Shown here: in pieces, positions 6,752 through 15,390 of the stretch
How the letters are laid out: each line of letters begins with the position of its first letter
Numbering within the stretch: the stretch's first letter is position 1
Assembly: GCA_016550485.1 (NCBI GenBank)
Contig: JABXGV010000056.1
Coordinates: 1 to 29,767, forward strand
Reading direction: 5' to 3'
DNA from: an archaeon
Lineage (GTDB): Archaea; Asgardarchaeota; Hermodarchaeia; Hermodarchaeales; Hermodarchaeaceae
Length of the DNA: 29,767 nucleotides
Program-made: the position numbers and the translations under genes
The notes under the pieces: model-generated
What the model was told of the DNA's origin: nothing
Databases searched by the model: none
Seen by the model: the letters and a program-made list of their open reading frames with translations, nothing else

Positions 6752-8527
6752 ATGACCACGAGAGTAGGAACAATACGGCGCATCGCAGGCCCCCTCATCG
6801 AAGCGGATGGCCTCCTCGGCGTCACCATGTTTGAAGTCTGCAGAATCGGCGAAGAGAAACTCATCGGCGAGGTCAACCGCGTCGTCGGCGACCGCGCCTA
6901 CATCCAATGCTACGAGATGACCGAAGGCCTCAAACCCGGAGAGCCAGTCATCGCCACCGGAACCTCCCTCGACGTCGAGCTAGGACCAGGACTAATCGGA
7001 TCCATCTTCGACGGCATCCAACGACCCCTCCCCATCATCAAGGAAAAGACCGGCGACTTCATCACCCGCGGCGTCACCGCATCACCCCTCGACGAGGACA
7101 AACAATGGACATTCAAACCCACCCTCCAGAAAGGCGCCGACGTCTCAGCCGGCGACGTCCTCGGAACCATCCAAGAAACCTCCGTGTTCCTACACAAAAT
7201 CCTCGTCCCCCCCGGCATCCACGGCAAACTCGTCACCATCGCCAACGAAGGCGAATACACCCTCAAAGACACCATCGCCAAAATCCAAACCAACACAGGC
7301 AAAAAAGACATCACACTCACCCAACGATGGCCAGTCCGCATCGGACGCCCCTACAAAACCAAAACCGGCACCGAAGTCCCCCTCACCACCGGACAACGCG
7401 TCATCGACGCCTTCTTCCCCGTCGCCAAAGGCGGCACCGGCGCCATCCCCGGCGGCTTCGGCACCGGTAAAACCGTCACCCTCCACCAACTCGCCAAATG
7501 GGCCGACGCCGACATCATCGTATACGTCGGCTGCGGCGAACGCGGCAACGAGATGACTGAGGTGCTCGAGGACTTCCCCAAGCTGAAGGACCCGAAGAGC
7601 GGTAAGTCCCTGATGGAGCGCACCATCCTCATCGCGAACACGAGTAATATGCCAGTCGCTGCGCGGGAGGCATCCATCTACACAGGAATCACATTGGCGG
7701 AGTATTTCCGTGACCAGGGATACGACGTTGCCCTGATGGCTGACAGTACTTCGCGTTGGGCAGAAGCGTTGCGGGAAATCTCTGGGCGATTAGAGGAGAT
7801 GCCGGGTGAGGAAGGTTATCCTGCGTATCTTGCTAGTCGTCTTGCGGAGTTTTATGAACGGGCTGGGCGTGTTGAGGCGCTCGGGAGCCCCTCGCGTATG
7901 GGTAGTATCACAGTGACTGGTGCAGTCTCTCCGCCTGGTGGTGACTTTTCTGAGCCGGTGTGTCAGGCGACGCTTCGTATTACGAAGGTGTTCTGGGCGC
8001 TTAGTAAGGATTTTGCGTCGCGTCGGTTCTTTCCGGCGATTGATTATTTGCAGAGTTATTCGCTGTATAAGGATGCACTGGCGGGTTGGTATCGTACGAA
8101 TCTTGGATCTGACTGGCCAGAGCTGACAGAGGAAGCTATGTCGATTCTTCAGCGTGATAAGGAGTTGCGTGAGATTGTCCAGCTGGTCGGGCCTGACGCG
8201 TTGCCGGAGCGGGAGCGTGCGGTGCTGGAGGCTGCGCGCATGGTGAAGGAGGATTTTCTGATGCAGTCCGCTTTGCATCCGATTGACACGTACTGTCCCC
8301 AAGCGAAGTATTACTGGATGCTGAAGGTGATCATGGAGTTCTGGGAGCAGATGCGGCGTGCAGTGGATGCTGGGGTTCCACTCCGCCGGATTATCGGGCT
8401 ATCCGTCGTTAATAAGCTTGCGCGAATGAAGGTCCAGCCGCAGGACAAGCCCCAGGCTCTGGAGAAGTACTTCAAGGATCTAGAAAAGGAGATTCAAAGC
8501 GAATTCAGCTCACTCTCAGCAAACTAG
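6752..8527 (+). CDS. atpA: A-type ATP synthase catalytic subunit A
   Basis: The 591-residue protein is the catalytic nucleotide-binding subunit of the A1 sector, which makes or hydrolyses ATP at the cytoplasmic face. The beta-barrel N-terminus is followed by the non-homologous insert of A subunits (about 115-185). The Walker A loop is GGFGTGKT (234-241), where GPFGSGKT is common, and the catalytic glutamate is in CGERGNEM (E263). The Walker B/substrate region is ALMADSTSRWAEALREIS, ending at 344. Length is normal and no intein is present. The ATG at 6752 has GGTGA about 6 nt upstream. Codon choice shifts mid-gene: the first 800 bp are C-rich on the coding strand, while from about 7,700 on G and T dominate. 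The gene is followed by an AbrB-PhoU gene and then atpB. Confidence 0.96.
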   Translation: MTTRVGTIRRIAGPLIEADGLLGVTMFEVCRIGEEKLIGEVNRVVGDRAYIQCYEMTEGLKPGEPVIATGTSLDVELGPGLIGSIFDGIQRPLPIIKEKTGDFITRGVTASPLDEDKQWTFKPTLQKGADVSAGDVLGTIQETSVFLHKILVPPGIHGKLVTIANEGEYTLKDTIAKIQTNTGKKDITLTQRWPVRIGRPYKTKTGTEVPLTTGQRVIDAFFPVAKGGTGAIPGGFGTGKTVTLHQLAKWADADIIVYVGCGERGNEMTEVLEDFPKLKDPKSGKSLMERTILIANTSNMPVAAREASIYTGITLAEYFRDQGYDVALMADSTSRWAEALREISGRLEEMPGEEGYPAYLASRLAEFYERAGRVEALGSPSRMGSITVTGAVSPPGGDFSEPVCQATLRITKVFWALSKDFASRRFFPAIDYLQSYSLYKDALAGWYRTNLGSDWPELTEEAMSILQRDKELREIVQLVGPDALPERERAVLEAARMVKEDFLMQSALHPIDTYCPQAKYYWMLKVIMEFWEQMRRAVDAGVPLRRIIGLSVVNKLARMKVQPQDKPQALEKYFKDLEKEIQSEFSSLSAN

Positions 8528-8625
8528 ACGCGCTGAAGGAATTTTCATCCCTCAATATGTGACCGGACTTCCCACGCCCATTAGAATTAAGAGCATTGAG
8601 GGTATCAACGTCTTATCAGATTATC

Positions 8626-9612
8626 ATGGATGTTCTTAGGAAGGCAATCAGGTGGGGTCGTAGCGAGACCATCGTGGTGAGCTTACCACGGAAATGGACG
8701 CTGAAGCACGGCGTGAAGGAGGGGATGAGCTTGTCGCTCCGGGAGGTGCCGGAAGGGTTACTGTTGTCGCCGATCCATCTCTTGGAGACGCCGGAGCTGC
8801 GGGAGGCGACGGTACGGCTCGTGGAGCAGGACGAGAAGTCGCTGAGTACCCTGCTGGAGAATTACTACATTGATGGGTACGACCGGCTGACCTTGGAGAG
8901 CGCCCGGTCCTTCAGTGAACCAGTAAGTAACCTCTTAATCAAGATTATCAACCAGCTCCCGGGCTACGAAATCATCGAAACCACGGATAGACGCATCATC
9001 GTCAAGGCAGTAACCAGTATCCGCGGCGACGACCTCATCGAGTTCGTCAGAATCAGTAGCCGCACCACGCTTGAGTTGATCGACAAACTGGTGAAAGGCC
9101 TCAGAAGCGGAGCAGATGCCACCGCACGCGTAGCCAAGGCGATATTAGACGAGGCCTGGCGGCAACGTGGTAACTATCTCCGCGTCCAGCGCGAACTCCG
9201 AAAAGCCCTCAGCATCCCACCACTCGGATTAAAGCTCGAAATCGAAGACATCTTCGACACGGCCTACTACATCGTGCAGCTGAGCAACATCTACGAGAAC
9301 ATCTACATCGTTGCCGAGGCGCTCACGCGGCGCCTGCCACCCCCCGACCAAGCCGTGTTCGCCGAGGCAGCGTTAAGCAAGGTCTACGACAATCTGAAGA
9401 AGGCTATCTCCGCGTTCCTTCAACGAAACAAGGAGGTAGTCTACCAAGTCCTCGGGGAAATTCCTATGATTCAGCTCTGGAAACGCCAAACCGAGACCAT
9501 CGTCGACGTGATGAAAGACTCCGTCATCGTACAAATCATTCTCGAAGCCTGCGGCGCCATCCTCGCCTACAACGTAGGAATCGCTAAGACCGCGCTTCTC
9601 CTCAAAACCTGA
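8626..9612 (+). CDS. phoU: AbrB/SpoVT–PhoU domain regulator
   Basis: The first 50 residues (VLRKAIRWGRSETIVVSLPRKW...KEGMSLSLREVPEGLLLSP) form an AbrB/SpoVT swapped-hairpin DNA-binding domain. The rest is long helices with the PhoU pattern, including about 80-170 and about 190-328, with LSNIYENIYIVAEAL and KVYDNLKKAISAFLQRNKEV. Archaeal proteins of this build are annotated as phosphate-uptake or PhoU-like regulators. I take the ATG at 8626; a TTG 30 bp upstream would add ten residues of no clear character. The gene sits between atpA and atpB in the same direction (about 100 bp spacing on each side), an unusual place that suggests a link between phosphate status and ATP synthase. No phosphate transporter genes are nearby. 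Confidence 0.85.
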   Translation: MDVLRKAIRWGRSETIVVSLPRKWTLKHGVKEGMSLSLREVPEGLLLSPIHLLETPELREATVRLVEQDEKSLSTLLENYYIDGYDRLTLESARSFSEPVSNLLIKIINQLPGYEIIETTDRRIIVKAVTSIRGDDLIEFVRISSRTTLELIDKLVKGLRSGADATARVAKAILDEAWRQRGNYLRVQRELRKALSIPPLGLKLEIEDIFDTAYYIVQLSNIYENIYIVAEALTRRLPPPDQAVFAEAALSKVYDNLKKAISAFLQRNKEVVYQVLGEIPMIQLWKRQTETIVDVMKDSVIVQIILEACGAILAYNVGIAKTALLLKT

Positions 9613-9737
9613 GCGAAAACCACCCCGCGAAAGGTCATTGTTAAACCACGGTAAATCTTAAAGAGATGTTAACCCTAGTGGGGCGACACCGCTACCACTT
9701 CATCCCAAGAAACAGGTAAATGTTGAGGTTACACGCG

Positions 9738-11165
9738 ATGGCAGATGAACGAGCCGCAACACTAAAGCCAACCTACCAAACGGTCTCTACTGTATCAGGC
9801 CCCCTCCTTATCCTCGAAAAAGTAAGAGACGTCGCCTACGGCGAACTCGTCGAAGTGACTTGCCCAGATGGCACAACTCGTAGAGGAACGATACTCGAAG
9901 CAATGCGCGGACGCGCCATCGTCCAAATCTTCGAGGGCACAAGAGGACTCGACACAAAGGAGACACGCGTCCGCCTCACCGGCGAAACCATGCACACCCC
10001 AGTAACCCAAGACCTTCTAGGCAGAGTCCTCAACGGATCAGGCCAACCCATCGACCAAGGACCACCGATCGTCCCAGATCTCGAGTTGGACATCAACGGC
10101 TCACCCATGAACCCCGACGCCAGACAATACCCGCGAGAGTTCATCCAAACCGGGCTCAGCGTCATCGACGGACTCAACACCCTCGTACGCGGCCAGAAGC
10201 TCCCCATCTTCAGCGGATCAGGACTGCCCCACGACCGGGTCGCAGCCCAGATCACACGCCAAGCCACCATCCCCGGCAAAGCCGAAGAATTCGCCGTCAT
10301 TCTCTGCGCCATCGGCATCACCGCCGAAACCGCCCAATTCTACCGCAAATCCCTCGAAGAAACCGGCGCCCTCGCAACCAGCGTCCTCGTCCTCAACCTG
10401 GCAGATGACCCACCCGTCGAACGCATCATCTCGCCACGAACCGCGCTGACAATCGCTGAATACCTCGCCTTCGAACAAGGCATGCACGTCCTCGTTATCC
10501 TCACCGACATGCTCAACTACGCCAACGCACTCCGCGAAATCTCCGCCGCCCGCGAAGAAGTCCCCGGACGCCGCGGCTATCCTGGTTATCTTTACACCGA
10601 CCTCGCATCCATCTACGAGCGCGCAGGGCGTATCATTGGACGCAAAGGCACCATCACCCAGATGCCCATTCTCTCCATGCCAGGTGATGATATCACCCAC
10701 CCGGTTGCTGATTTAAGTGGTTATATAACTGAAGGACAGCTTATTACTTCAAGAAGTCTTCATAATAAAGGTGTGTACCCACCGATTGACCCAGCACCAT
10801 CACTTTCTCGGCTCATGAAGGAGGGAATCGGCAAGGGCCTTACCCGTGAGGACCATAATGAGGTGCAGGCACAGCTGTACTACGGGTATGCTGAGGGCCG
10901 GGACCTTCGGGACCTTGTGGCGGTTGTCGGTGAGGGCGCATTGTCTGAGCGAGATCAGGTATACTTGAAGTTCCTTGAGGATTTTGAGGAGCGGTTCTTG
11001 TCGCAGGGTGAGTTTGAGGAGCGGTCCATTGAGCAGACCCTTGATCTCGGCTGGGACCTTTTGTCCGTCTTTCCTGAGCGGGAGCTGAAGCGGATTGACC
11101 CGGACACCATTGCGAAGGCTTCTAAAGACGGGAAGTACCGCTACACGGCACCCACTGTAAACTAG
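9738..11165 (+). CDS. atpB: A-type ATP synthase regulatory subunit B
   Basis: This is the non-catalytic B subunit, which alternates with subunit A in the A1 hexamer. Family features include SGPLLILEKV near the start, the degenerate nucleotide loop FSGSGLPHDRVAAQITRQA, the segment VLVILTDMLNYANALREIS and VPGRRGYPGYLYTDLASIYERAGRI. An in-frame ATG at 9720 exists, but GAGGT lies about 10 nt before the ATG at 9738, which gives the more typical MADERAA N-terminus (475 residues). The strand composition flips inside the gene: C-rich up to about 10,680, then G/T-rich. Subunit D, which commonly follows atpB, is absent; a tRNA gene comes next. Confidence 0.95.
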   Translation: MADERAATLKPTYQTVSTVSGPLLILEKVRDVAYGELVEVTCPDGTTRRGTILEAMRGRAIVQIFEGTRGLDTKETRVRLTGETMHTPVTQDLLGRVLNGSGQPIDQGPPIVPDLELDINGSPMNPDARQYPREFIQTGLSVIDGLNTLVRGQKLPIFSGSGLPHDRVAAQITRQATIPGKAEEFAVILCAIGITAETAQFYRKSLEETGALATSVLVLNLADDPPVERIISPRTALTIAEYLAFEQGMHVLVILTDMLNYANALREISAAREEVPGRRGYPGYLYTDLASIYERAGRIIGRKGTITQMPILSMPGDDITHPVADLSGYITEGQLITSRSLHNKGVYPPIDPAPSLSRLMKEGIGKGLTREDHNEVQAQLYYGYAEGRDLRDLVAVVGEGALSERDQVYLKFLEDFEERFLSQGEFEERSIEQTLDLGWDLLSVFPERELKRIDPDTIAKASKDGKYRYTAPTVN

Positions 11166-11193
11166 CACAGCGTTTGCTGCGCGTGATGGGAAA

Positions 11194-11201
11194 TCATTAT
11201 A
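11194..11201 (+). promoter_or_regulatory. Putative TATA box of tRNA-Gly
   Basis: The AT-rich run TCATTATA lies about 33-40 bp before the tRNA 5' end. It is a plausible archaeal TATA box with a short leader, judged only by position. Confidence 0.3.
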
Positions 11202-11233
11202 GGTGACTAGCGGTCTTTCCGGTTACGTACTCT

Positions 11234-11341
11234 GCGGTCGTGGTCTAGCGGCTAGGATTTAGGCCTCCCACGCCTATAGCCCGGGTTCGAATGTCATATG
11301 CGGGTTTTCGTGTGTGACAGAATGTCCCGGCGGCCGCACCA
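11234..11341 (+). tRNA. tRNA-Gly(CCC) with a 33-nt intron in the T-loop (59/60) and encoded CCA
   Basis: The acceptor stem GCGGTCG pairs with CGGCCGC, followed by A73 and CCA (11339-11341). The D-arm is GGTCTAG-CGGCTAG-GATT. The anticodon stem TAGGC pairs with GCCTA around CT-CCC-AC, giving anticodon CCC (11267-11269). The 5' half of the T-arm reads CCGGG-TTCGAA, but the matching T-CCCGG only appears 33 nt later. Removing 11292-11324 restores a standard T-loop TTCGAAT and five-pair stem. There is no intron at 37/38. The mature tRNA would be 72 nt plus CCA. Confidence 0.88.
11292..11324 (+). other. Noncanonical tRNA intron at 59/60
   Basis: The intron forms a hairpin of ten pairs, GTCATATGCG with CGTGTGTGAC, around GGTTTT. 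The T-stem is the outer helix and TTC/GAA (plus a G-A pair) the central helix. The 3-nt bulges are AAT and TGT, and cutting after the second base of each restores the 7-nt T-loop. This is a bulge-helix-bulge for the archaeal splicing endonuclease. Confidence 0.78.
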
Positions 11342-11477
11342 TTCTTTCTTTTGGGAAGTGATAAAAAGTGCTCTGCGCTAGGTATTGTTTGGAGAATGCT
11401 ATGACGACATGACCCTTTGGACCTACCTGTGTTGACAGGAGGGATGACTAGGATCTTGAGTACTGAGCTTTCTCCGC

Positions 11478-12284
11478 TTATTCGGGTTCTGTTCTCTGTT
11501 CTGGTTGGTGTTTGTGGTGCCATTCTTCGAAGATGGCGAAATAGAGGCATTCGTGTCGGGGGATGGTGAGTGCGCTGGGGCTAATTCTTTCTCTGGTGAA
11601 GTGTACGGGTGCACCGCGTATTAGGACCGCGGGGGTTTGTTCGTTGGCTTCTCCGAGGAGGACTTGGGCAGCGGAAGCGAGGTTGTCAGCGACGGCGGAG
11701 CGAGTGATACGGAGTAGGCGACCGTAGAGGTCTGGCTGTCCGCGGAGATCCTTGACAGGTTCGAAGCCTGCCACAGCTACCGCTAGCCCCACGGTTCCGA
11801 GGCGAAGGGGCTGCGTCCGGCTATCAGCGATTATTATCCCCAGTTCCTGGTTTGCTAGGGATTCGAGGTGGTCCTTGATTCTCCAAGCTTCCTTGGCGGG
11901 GTGTTCTGGCAGGAGAACAACATAGCCGGGGGGCGCGTTGGACCTATCAATGCCCGCATTAGCGCAGAGTATCCCCGAAGTTATTGTTAGAAGTACATGA
12001 GGTACGCCACCAAGTATCTCTTCTGATTCGTCAATTACAAGTTGTGCGAGTTCCGGTTCCAACTGGTATTTCTTCGAAAGCCTCTTTGCATGAGAGGATA
12101 CTGTAACATCAGAGAGCCGGCGTATCCGCCCTTGAGCGGTTGCCACTGCAGTTTCGGCTAGAACTAGGATGTCCCGGTGTTTCAGCGCGAGCCCATGTTG
12201 AGTAATGGCTGAGGAGAGGATTTCAACAAGATTGTCTCCCTGTCGTATTATCGGAGTGCGAATACCGAAGAGTTCCATCATCAC
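11478..12284 (-). CDS. cofE: Coenzyme F420-0:L-glutamate ligase CofE (full-length, apparently chimeric)
   Basis: CofE adds glutamate to F420-0 in a GTP-dependent reaction in the last stage of coenzyme F420 synthesis. The 268-residue protein has the family's ordered motifs: GIRTPIIRQGDNLV, DILVLAETAVATAQGR, PELAQLVIDESEEILG, the conserved ANAGIDRSN near 108-116, then GIIIADSRTQPLRLGTVGLAVAVAGFEPV. All are intact, so it is probably active. Codons 1-112 have low third-position GC near their end (13 of 39 by hand), while the 39 codons after Ile112 have 24 of 39. The truncated second copy at 15391-15741 has 26 of 39 in its last 39 counted codons. This points to a 5' part of foreign origin joined to the resident 3' part. 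The gene follows the LAGLIDADG gene by 38 bp on the same strand and converges with tRNA-Gly. Confidence 0.93.
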   Translation of the reverse strand: MMMELFGIRTPIIRQGDNLVEILSSAITQHGLALKHRDILVLAETAVATAQGRIRRLSDVTVSSHAKRLSKKYQLEPELAQLVIDESEEILGGVPHVLLTITSGILCANAGIDRSNAPPGYVVLLPEHPAKEAWRIKDHLESLANQELGIIIADSRTQPLRLGTVGLAVAVAGFEPVKDLRGQPDLYGRLLRITRSAVADNLASAAQVLLGEANEQTPAVLIRGAPVHFTRERISPSALTIPRHECLYFAIFEEWHHKHQPEQRTEPE

Positions 12285-12322
12285 TCACCTAGGTATTCGA
12301 GATGAGAGAACATTCTTCCTAT

Positions 12323-14851
12323 TTATCTTGGTGGTGAACCGGAGTCTGCACACTTCCATTCCAGCAAGGATTTGTACTTATGAAGGTGTGGATAAGCCTT
12401 TAACAACACATCATCGATAGATGGGTGGTTGATTGAAATGGCGCGTTTGACATCAATCGGAACTCGTTTACCTTTCGCCCATATGCGATAAGTATCAATA
12501 CTCCTGTCGACGCCGGTTTCCTCTATCACCCTTCGGGCGAGGGTGGGAATGGATTCTTGGGGGCACGATAACTGGAGCTTGAGTAGTTGGGTGTATGCTT
12601 TTACTACGCCCCGGTCAATTCGGAGGCGCTCTGCCCCTTCTCTTATGATTTTCTGGATACCTTCCCCAGAGAGAGAAATACCTACCCTTTCGTAGACCTC
12701 CGTCCAAATTTCTTTTACGCTCTTGCCTAATTCCGCAGCATCTTGAATGAAGCGTACCAGAGGGAGGTCTTGAATTTTGACAGTTGGTGGTAGTGTACTG
12801 GCTTGCATTTGTACAACTTTCTCTAGCAGTTCTTGTTTCACGGTTGCTGAGTGGAAAAGTGGTAAATCGTATGATAGTCGTATCATGTCCTTCGCGTTGA
12901 TTATTAGGTTAAAACAGGATGATTCACTTCGATCCCTTATTGACTGAATACCAACACTTCGCAATAGTGATTCAACGAGTTCGCCTTGGGCCTCAGAAGC
13001 AATTCCCACTTGTGAGCGAACACCGAATGTTACCCAGCCATCACCATCAAAGAGCCCCTGTAACACTTTCGTGCGGAAAGCCTTGTCTGTTTGAAGAATC
13101 CAGTCAGCCTTTGAACAGTGTTCTGTGTGACTTCCTCTTGGCGGGAGTCTTAGGATCGCTTCGTTGAACCAAGTCAGAAAGAGAGAGCTATTAGATTTCC
13201 ATCTATGTGTTAGATTAACTGGGGATTGGGTCATTCCTTTCAGGGACCCGTCTCCACGAGTGCCTGGTAAAATATCTTCTCCGGCTTTGGTTAGTATACC
13301 AAAATGAGTCCAATAATATGCCACGAGATCACCAAAGTCCTTACTCCAAGGCGCTGGCCCTTGCCTACTCATTGAAGAGAGCCCAATCGTGAAGACGCTA
13401 CTAAGGTTGCTACCAGCCCAAATAGAACCATCACTAAGGCTAACTCCTATCAGGTAGGCAATGGCAAGACGTCGCTGTCCTGGTGTAAGGAGGGCTCCGA
13501 ATCGAGATTCCCATTCGCTGTATTCTTGAGGATTTATACTAAATGATTGTAATCGCTCAAAAGTCGGGGGAGAAATCTGAGCCAACACCTTGTCAAGCTG
13601 TTCCAGACTAGCCACCAGCAACGGAACTTGAATCCAACCTATGAAATTCGCCCACTGACTGGAATTAGTTAGTGAGCTCTGACCTATCGGTAGCGAAATA
13701 GCAGGTAACCAGTAACAGTCTAGTTCAGGGGGCGTCTCAGGAACACTTGCGGCGACATGTACAGGGTAGGGACGGTTTTCTATGATTCCGCTCGCATTCC
13801 AAGTCTTTGCAGTCACGCCTGAAACTAATCCCCTTCCTTCGATTCGATAAAGTCCAAGTTCAAGGGGGTGGTATCCCGCTTTAGCAAGTCTGAGATGGCG
13901 GAAGTGTCTTTCAGCATGTTTCATCCATTTAGAATAACTAGGATGAGAAGTGATATGATGCCCTAATACGAACGTCTTGAGGCGTTGCTTAACATCTTGA
14001 ACAGACTCTATTCCCCCATTACTGCGTATACGCTCCCTTACCTTGAATACATACCTCGCTCTCCCTAATAATCTACTAATGAGAAGGGGAGGTTTGTCGC
14101 GTAAAAGTGTGTGGATATGTGTATCAGAGAGTCCAGTATATTCGGTTAGAACACCTGTTGGAATGGAAATACCAGAATCCTTGAAAGAGCGGAGCTGAAA
14201 GTAGAACTTGACATGACGGTGGAGTTCATCAAAGTGTGGATTTAGTTGGAGTAGAGGGAAAGCTTGTAGTGCACTGAGATAGGTTTCATAATCCAGGATT
14301 TGAGTAAATTGAGTAGGATCTGGGGCTTTTTTGACGAGGGAGAGAAGGTCACTTGATACGTCGACGAGGCGAGAGCCTGGTTGGGGCAAGAGGGTTTTCC
14401 GGAGTTCAGGGTTGTCGGCTGCACGGAGGATTGGTGACTTGGCGTCTGTGAGGTCATACCGTCGTAAATCTTCTTGGAGCCGTTCTCTCAAGAAATACCG
14501 TGCATATTCGCGTATTATGCCCTTGAAGGCGCTGGGAAATCGTTCAGTTTCGGATATTCGGTCTGGGAGACCTGGCCTGTCGGTTGCAGCACCCAGCTTG
14601 GCTTCACCCTTGGATTTTGGCAGGGGTAGCTGCTGAATTGCCTCTTCGTTACGGTACTCGGCGAGGTGGGTTAGTTGGGAGATGCTCATCTGTTGGAGTC
14701 TTTCCACTATTTCGTAACTGGCTTCGCCAACCTTAGTGATGACGTGTTCCTTACAGCCGGTCTCCCTAACCCTTACTGATATATGGGGTCGGTCTTTCCC
14801 CGGTTTTTCAGTGGGTTCGGTGACATCATGGCTGTGGGATTCTTGGGGCAT
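12323..14851 (-). CDS. Large LAGLIDADG homing endonuclease-like protein with flanking helix-turn-helix regions
   Basis: The 842-residue protein has two LAGLIDADG-type motifs. LIGVSLSDG (467-475, acid D474) and LQGLFDGDG (597-605, acid D604) are about 130 residues apart, as in single-chain homing endonucleases that cut long DNA sites. Both catalytic acids are present. The first 450 residues are charged and helical with a possible HTH around 230-262 (IPTGVLTEYTGLSDTHIHTLL). The C-terminal region has HTH-like stretches near 723-745 and 766-792. No intein splicing residues and no host-protein halves flank it, so it is free-standing. The ATG at 14851 follows AGGAG at about 10 nt. It lies between the truncated and complete cofE copies in the same direction. 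Much larger than typical free-standing enzymes; the function of the extra domains is unknown. Confidence 0.82.
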   Translation of the reverse strand: MPQESHSHDVTEPTEKPGKDRPHISVRVRETGCKEHVITKVGEASYEIVERLQQMSISQLTHLAEYRNEEAIQQLPLPKSKGEAKLGAATDRPGLPDRISETERFPSAFKGIIREYARYFLRERLQEDLRRYDLTDAKSPILRAADNPELRKTLLPQPGSRLVDVSSDLLSLVKKAPDPTQFTQILDYETYLSALQAFPLLQLNPHFDELHRHVKFYFQLRSFKDSGISIPTGVLTEYTGLSDTHIHTLLRDKPPLLISRLLGRARYVFKVRERIRSNGGIESVQDVKQRLKTFVLGHHITSHPSYSKWMKHAERHFRHLRLAKAGYHPLELGLYRIEGRGLVSGVTAKTWNASGIIENRPYPVHVAASVPETPPELDCYWLPAISLPIGQSSLTNSSQWANFIGWIQVPLLVASLEQLDKVLAQISPPTFERLQSFSINPQEYSEWESRFGALLTPGQRRLAIAYLIGVSLSDGSIWAGSNLSSVFTIGLSSMSRQGPAPWSKDFGDLVAYYWTHFGILTKAGEDILPGTRGDGSLKGMTQSPVNLTHRWKSNSSLFLTWFNEAILRLPPRGSHTEHCSKADWILQTDKAFRTKVLQGLFDGDGWVTFGVRSQVGIASEAQGELVESLLRSVGIQSIRDRSESSCFNLIINAKDMIRLSYDLPLFHSATVKQELLEKVVQMQASTLPPTVKIQDLPLVRFIQDAAELGKSVKEIWTEVYERVGISLSGEGIQKIIREGAERLRIDRGVVKAYTQLLKLQLSCPQESIPTLARRVIEETGVDRSIDTYRIWAKGKRVPIDVKRAISINHPSIDDVLLKAYPHLHKYKSLLEWKCADSGSPPR

Positions 14852-14916
14852 GAAGCGCTGCTCCTGAAGCTTACCCTGTGGGGGTGGAATTTCTACAAGC
14901 TTCTCAATAGATGGTG

Positions 14917-15339
14917 TTATATTCCCCCCGGTTCTGTGGCGGCGGGACAGGGCTTCGGCTTCCCGCGACGCCTGTCAATATTCTCCTCTATCTCCTGTTT
15001 CTCCTCTTCAGTCAAAGGATTCTCCAGCAGATCCTGTTCAACTGCTTTGACAAAGCTATCATACCTTGAATACCATTCGAGACTTGGCCACTTCCCCGAC
15101 TCCTTTTGGCGCTTCTCAGGATTTTCCTTAACCTCTTTTCTGTCTTCTATCTCATCCTCATCCGTTTCACGAATTTCCCTAAATCTACCTGGCAATCTAT
15201 TTCTACTTCCATTGTGAAAGCTGAATTGGCTGGGGAATTTAGTTGTTTTAAAAGGGTTATTGTATCTATTCTCCCCAACTCTGACTTCTTCGAATAATGA
15301 ATTTAGATGAGAGTAGGAACGTTGCTGAAGCAGGAGCAC
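14917..15339 (-). CDS. Hypothetical charged protein within the cofE element
   Basis: This open frame of 140 codons begins with GTG, lacks a clear ribosome site and shows no known domain. Its middle is very rich in Glu, Lys and Arg (for example EIEDRKEVKENPEKRQKE), and its end (RRRGKPKPCPAATEPGG) is basic and Pro-rich. A segment with SLEWYSRYDSFVKAVEQDLLENPLTEEEK looks helical and could be a real domain. It lies between the truncated cofE and the LAGLIDADG gene, in the same direction and the same frame as the cofE fragment but separated from it by stop codons. It may be a small accessory gene of the element, a start-shifted shorter gene, or non-coding. Confidence 0.35.
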   Translation of the reverse strand: MLLLQQRSYSHLNSLFEEVRVGENRYNNPFKTTKFPSQFSFHNGSRNRLPGRFREIRETDEDEIEDRKEVKENPEKRQKESGKWPSLEWYSRYDSFVKAVEQDLLENPLTEEEKQEIEENIDRRRGKPKPCPAATEPGGI

Positions 15340-15390
15340 TTGACAGGTATTAGAGACTGTTTTCGCTACAGGCTCCTTCCACTACGTTTT

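Noticed and set aside
6907..7470. Long alternative frames inside atpA on both strands
   Set aside because: They are side effects of the strongly C-biased third positions; the translations are low-complexity Arg/His/Pro or Gly/Asp strings, while the atpA frame is fully conserved.
12323..14851. LAGLIDADG protein as an intein or intron-encoded protein of a split cofE
   Set aside because: No intein splice residues or fused CofE halves are present, the ORF has its own start and stop, and the complete cofE has its own start codon.
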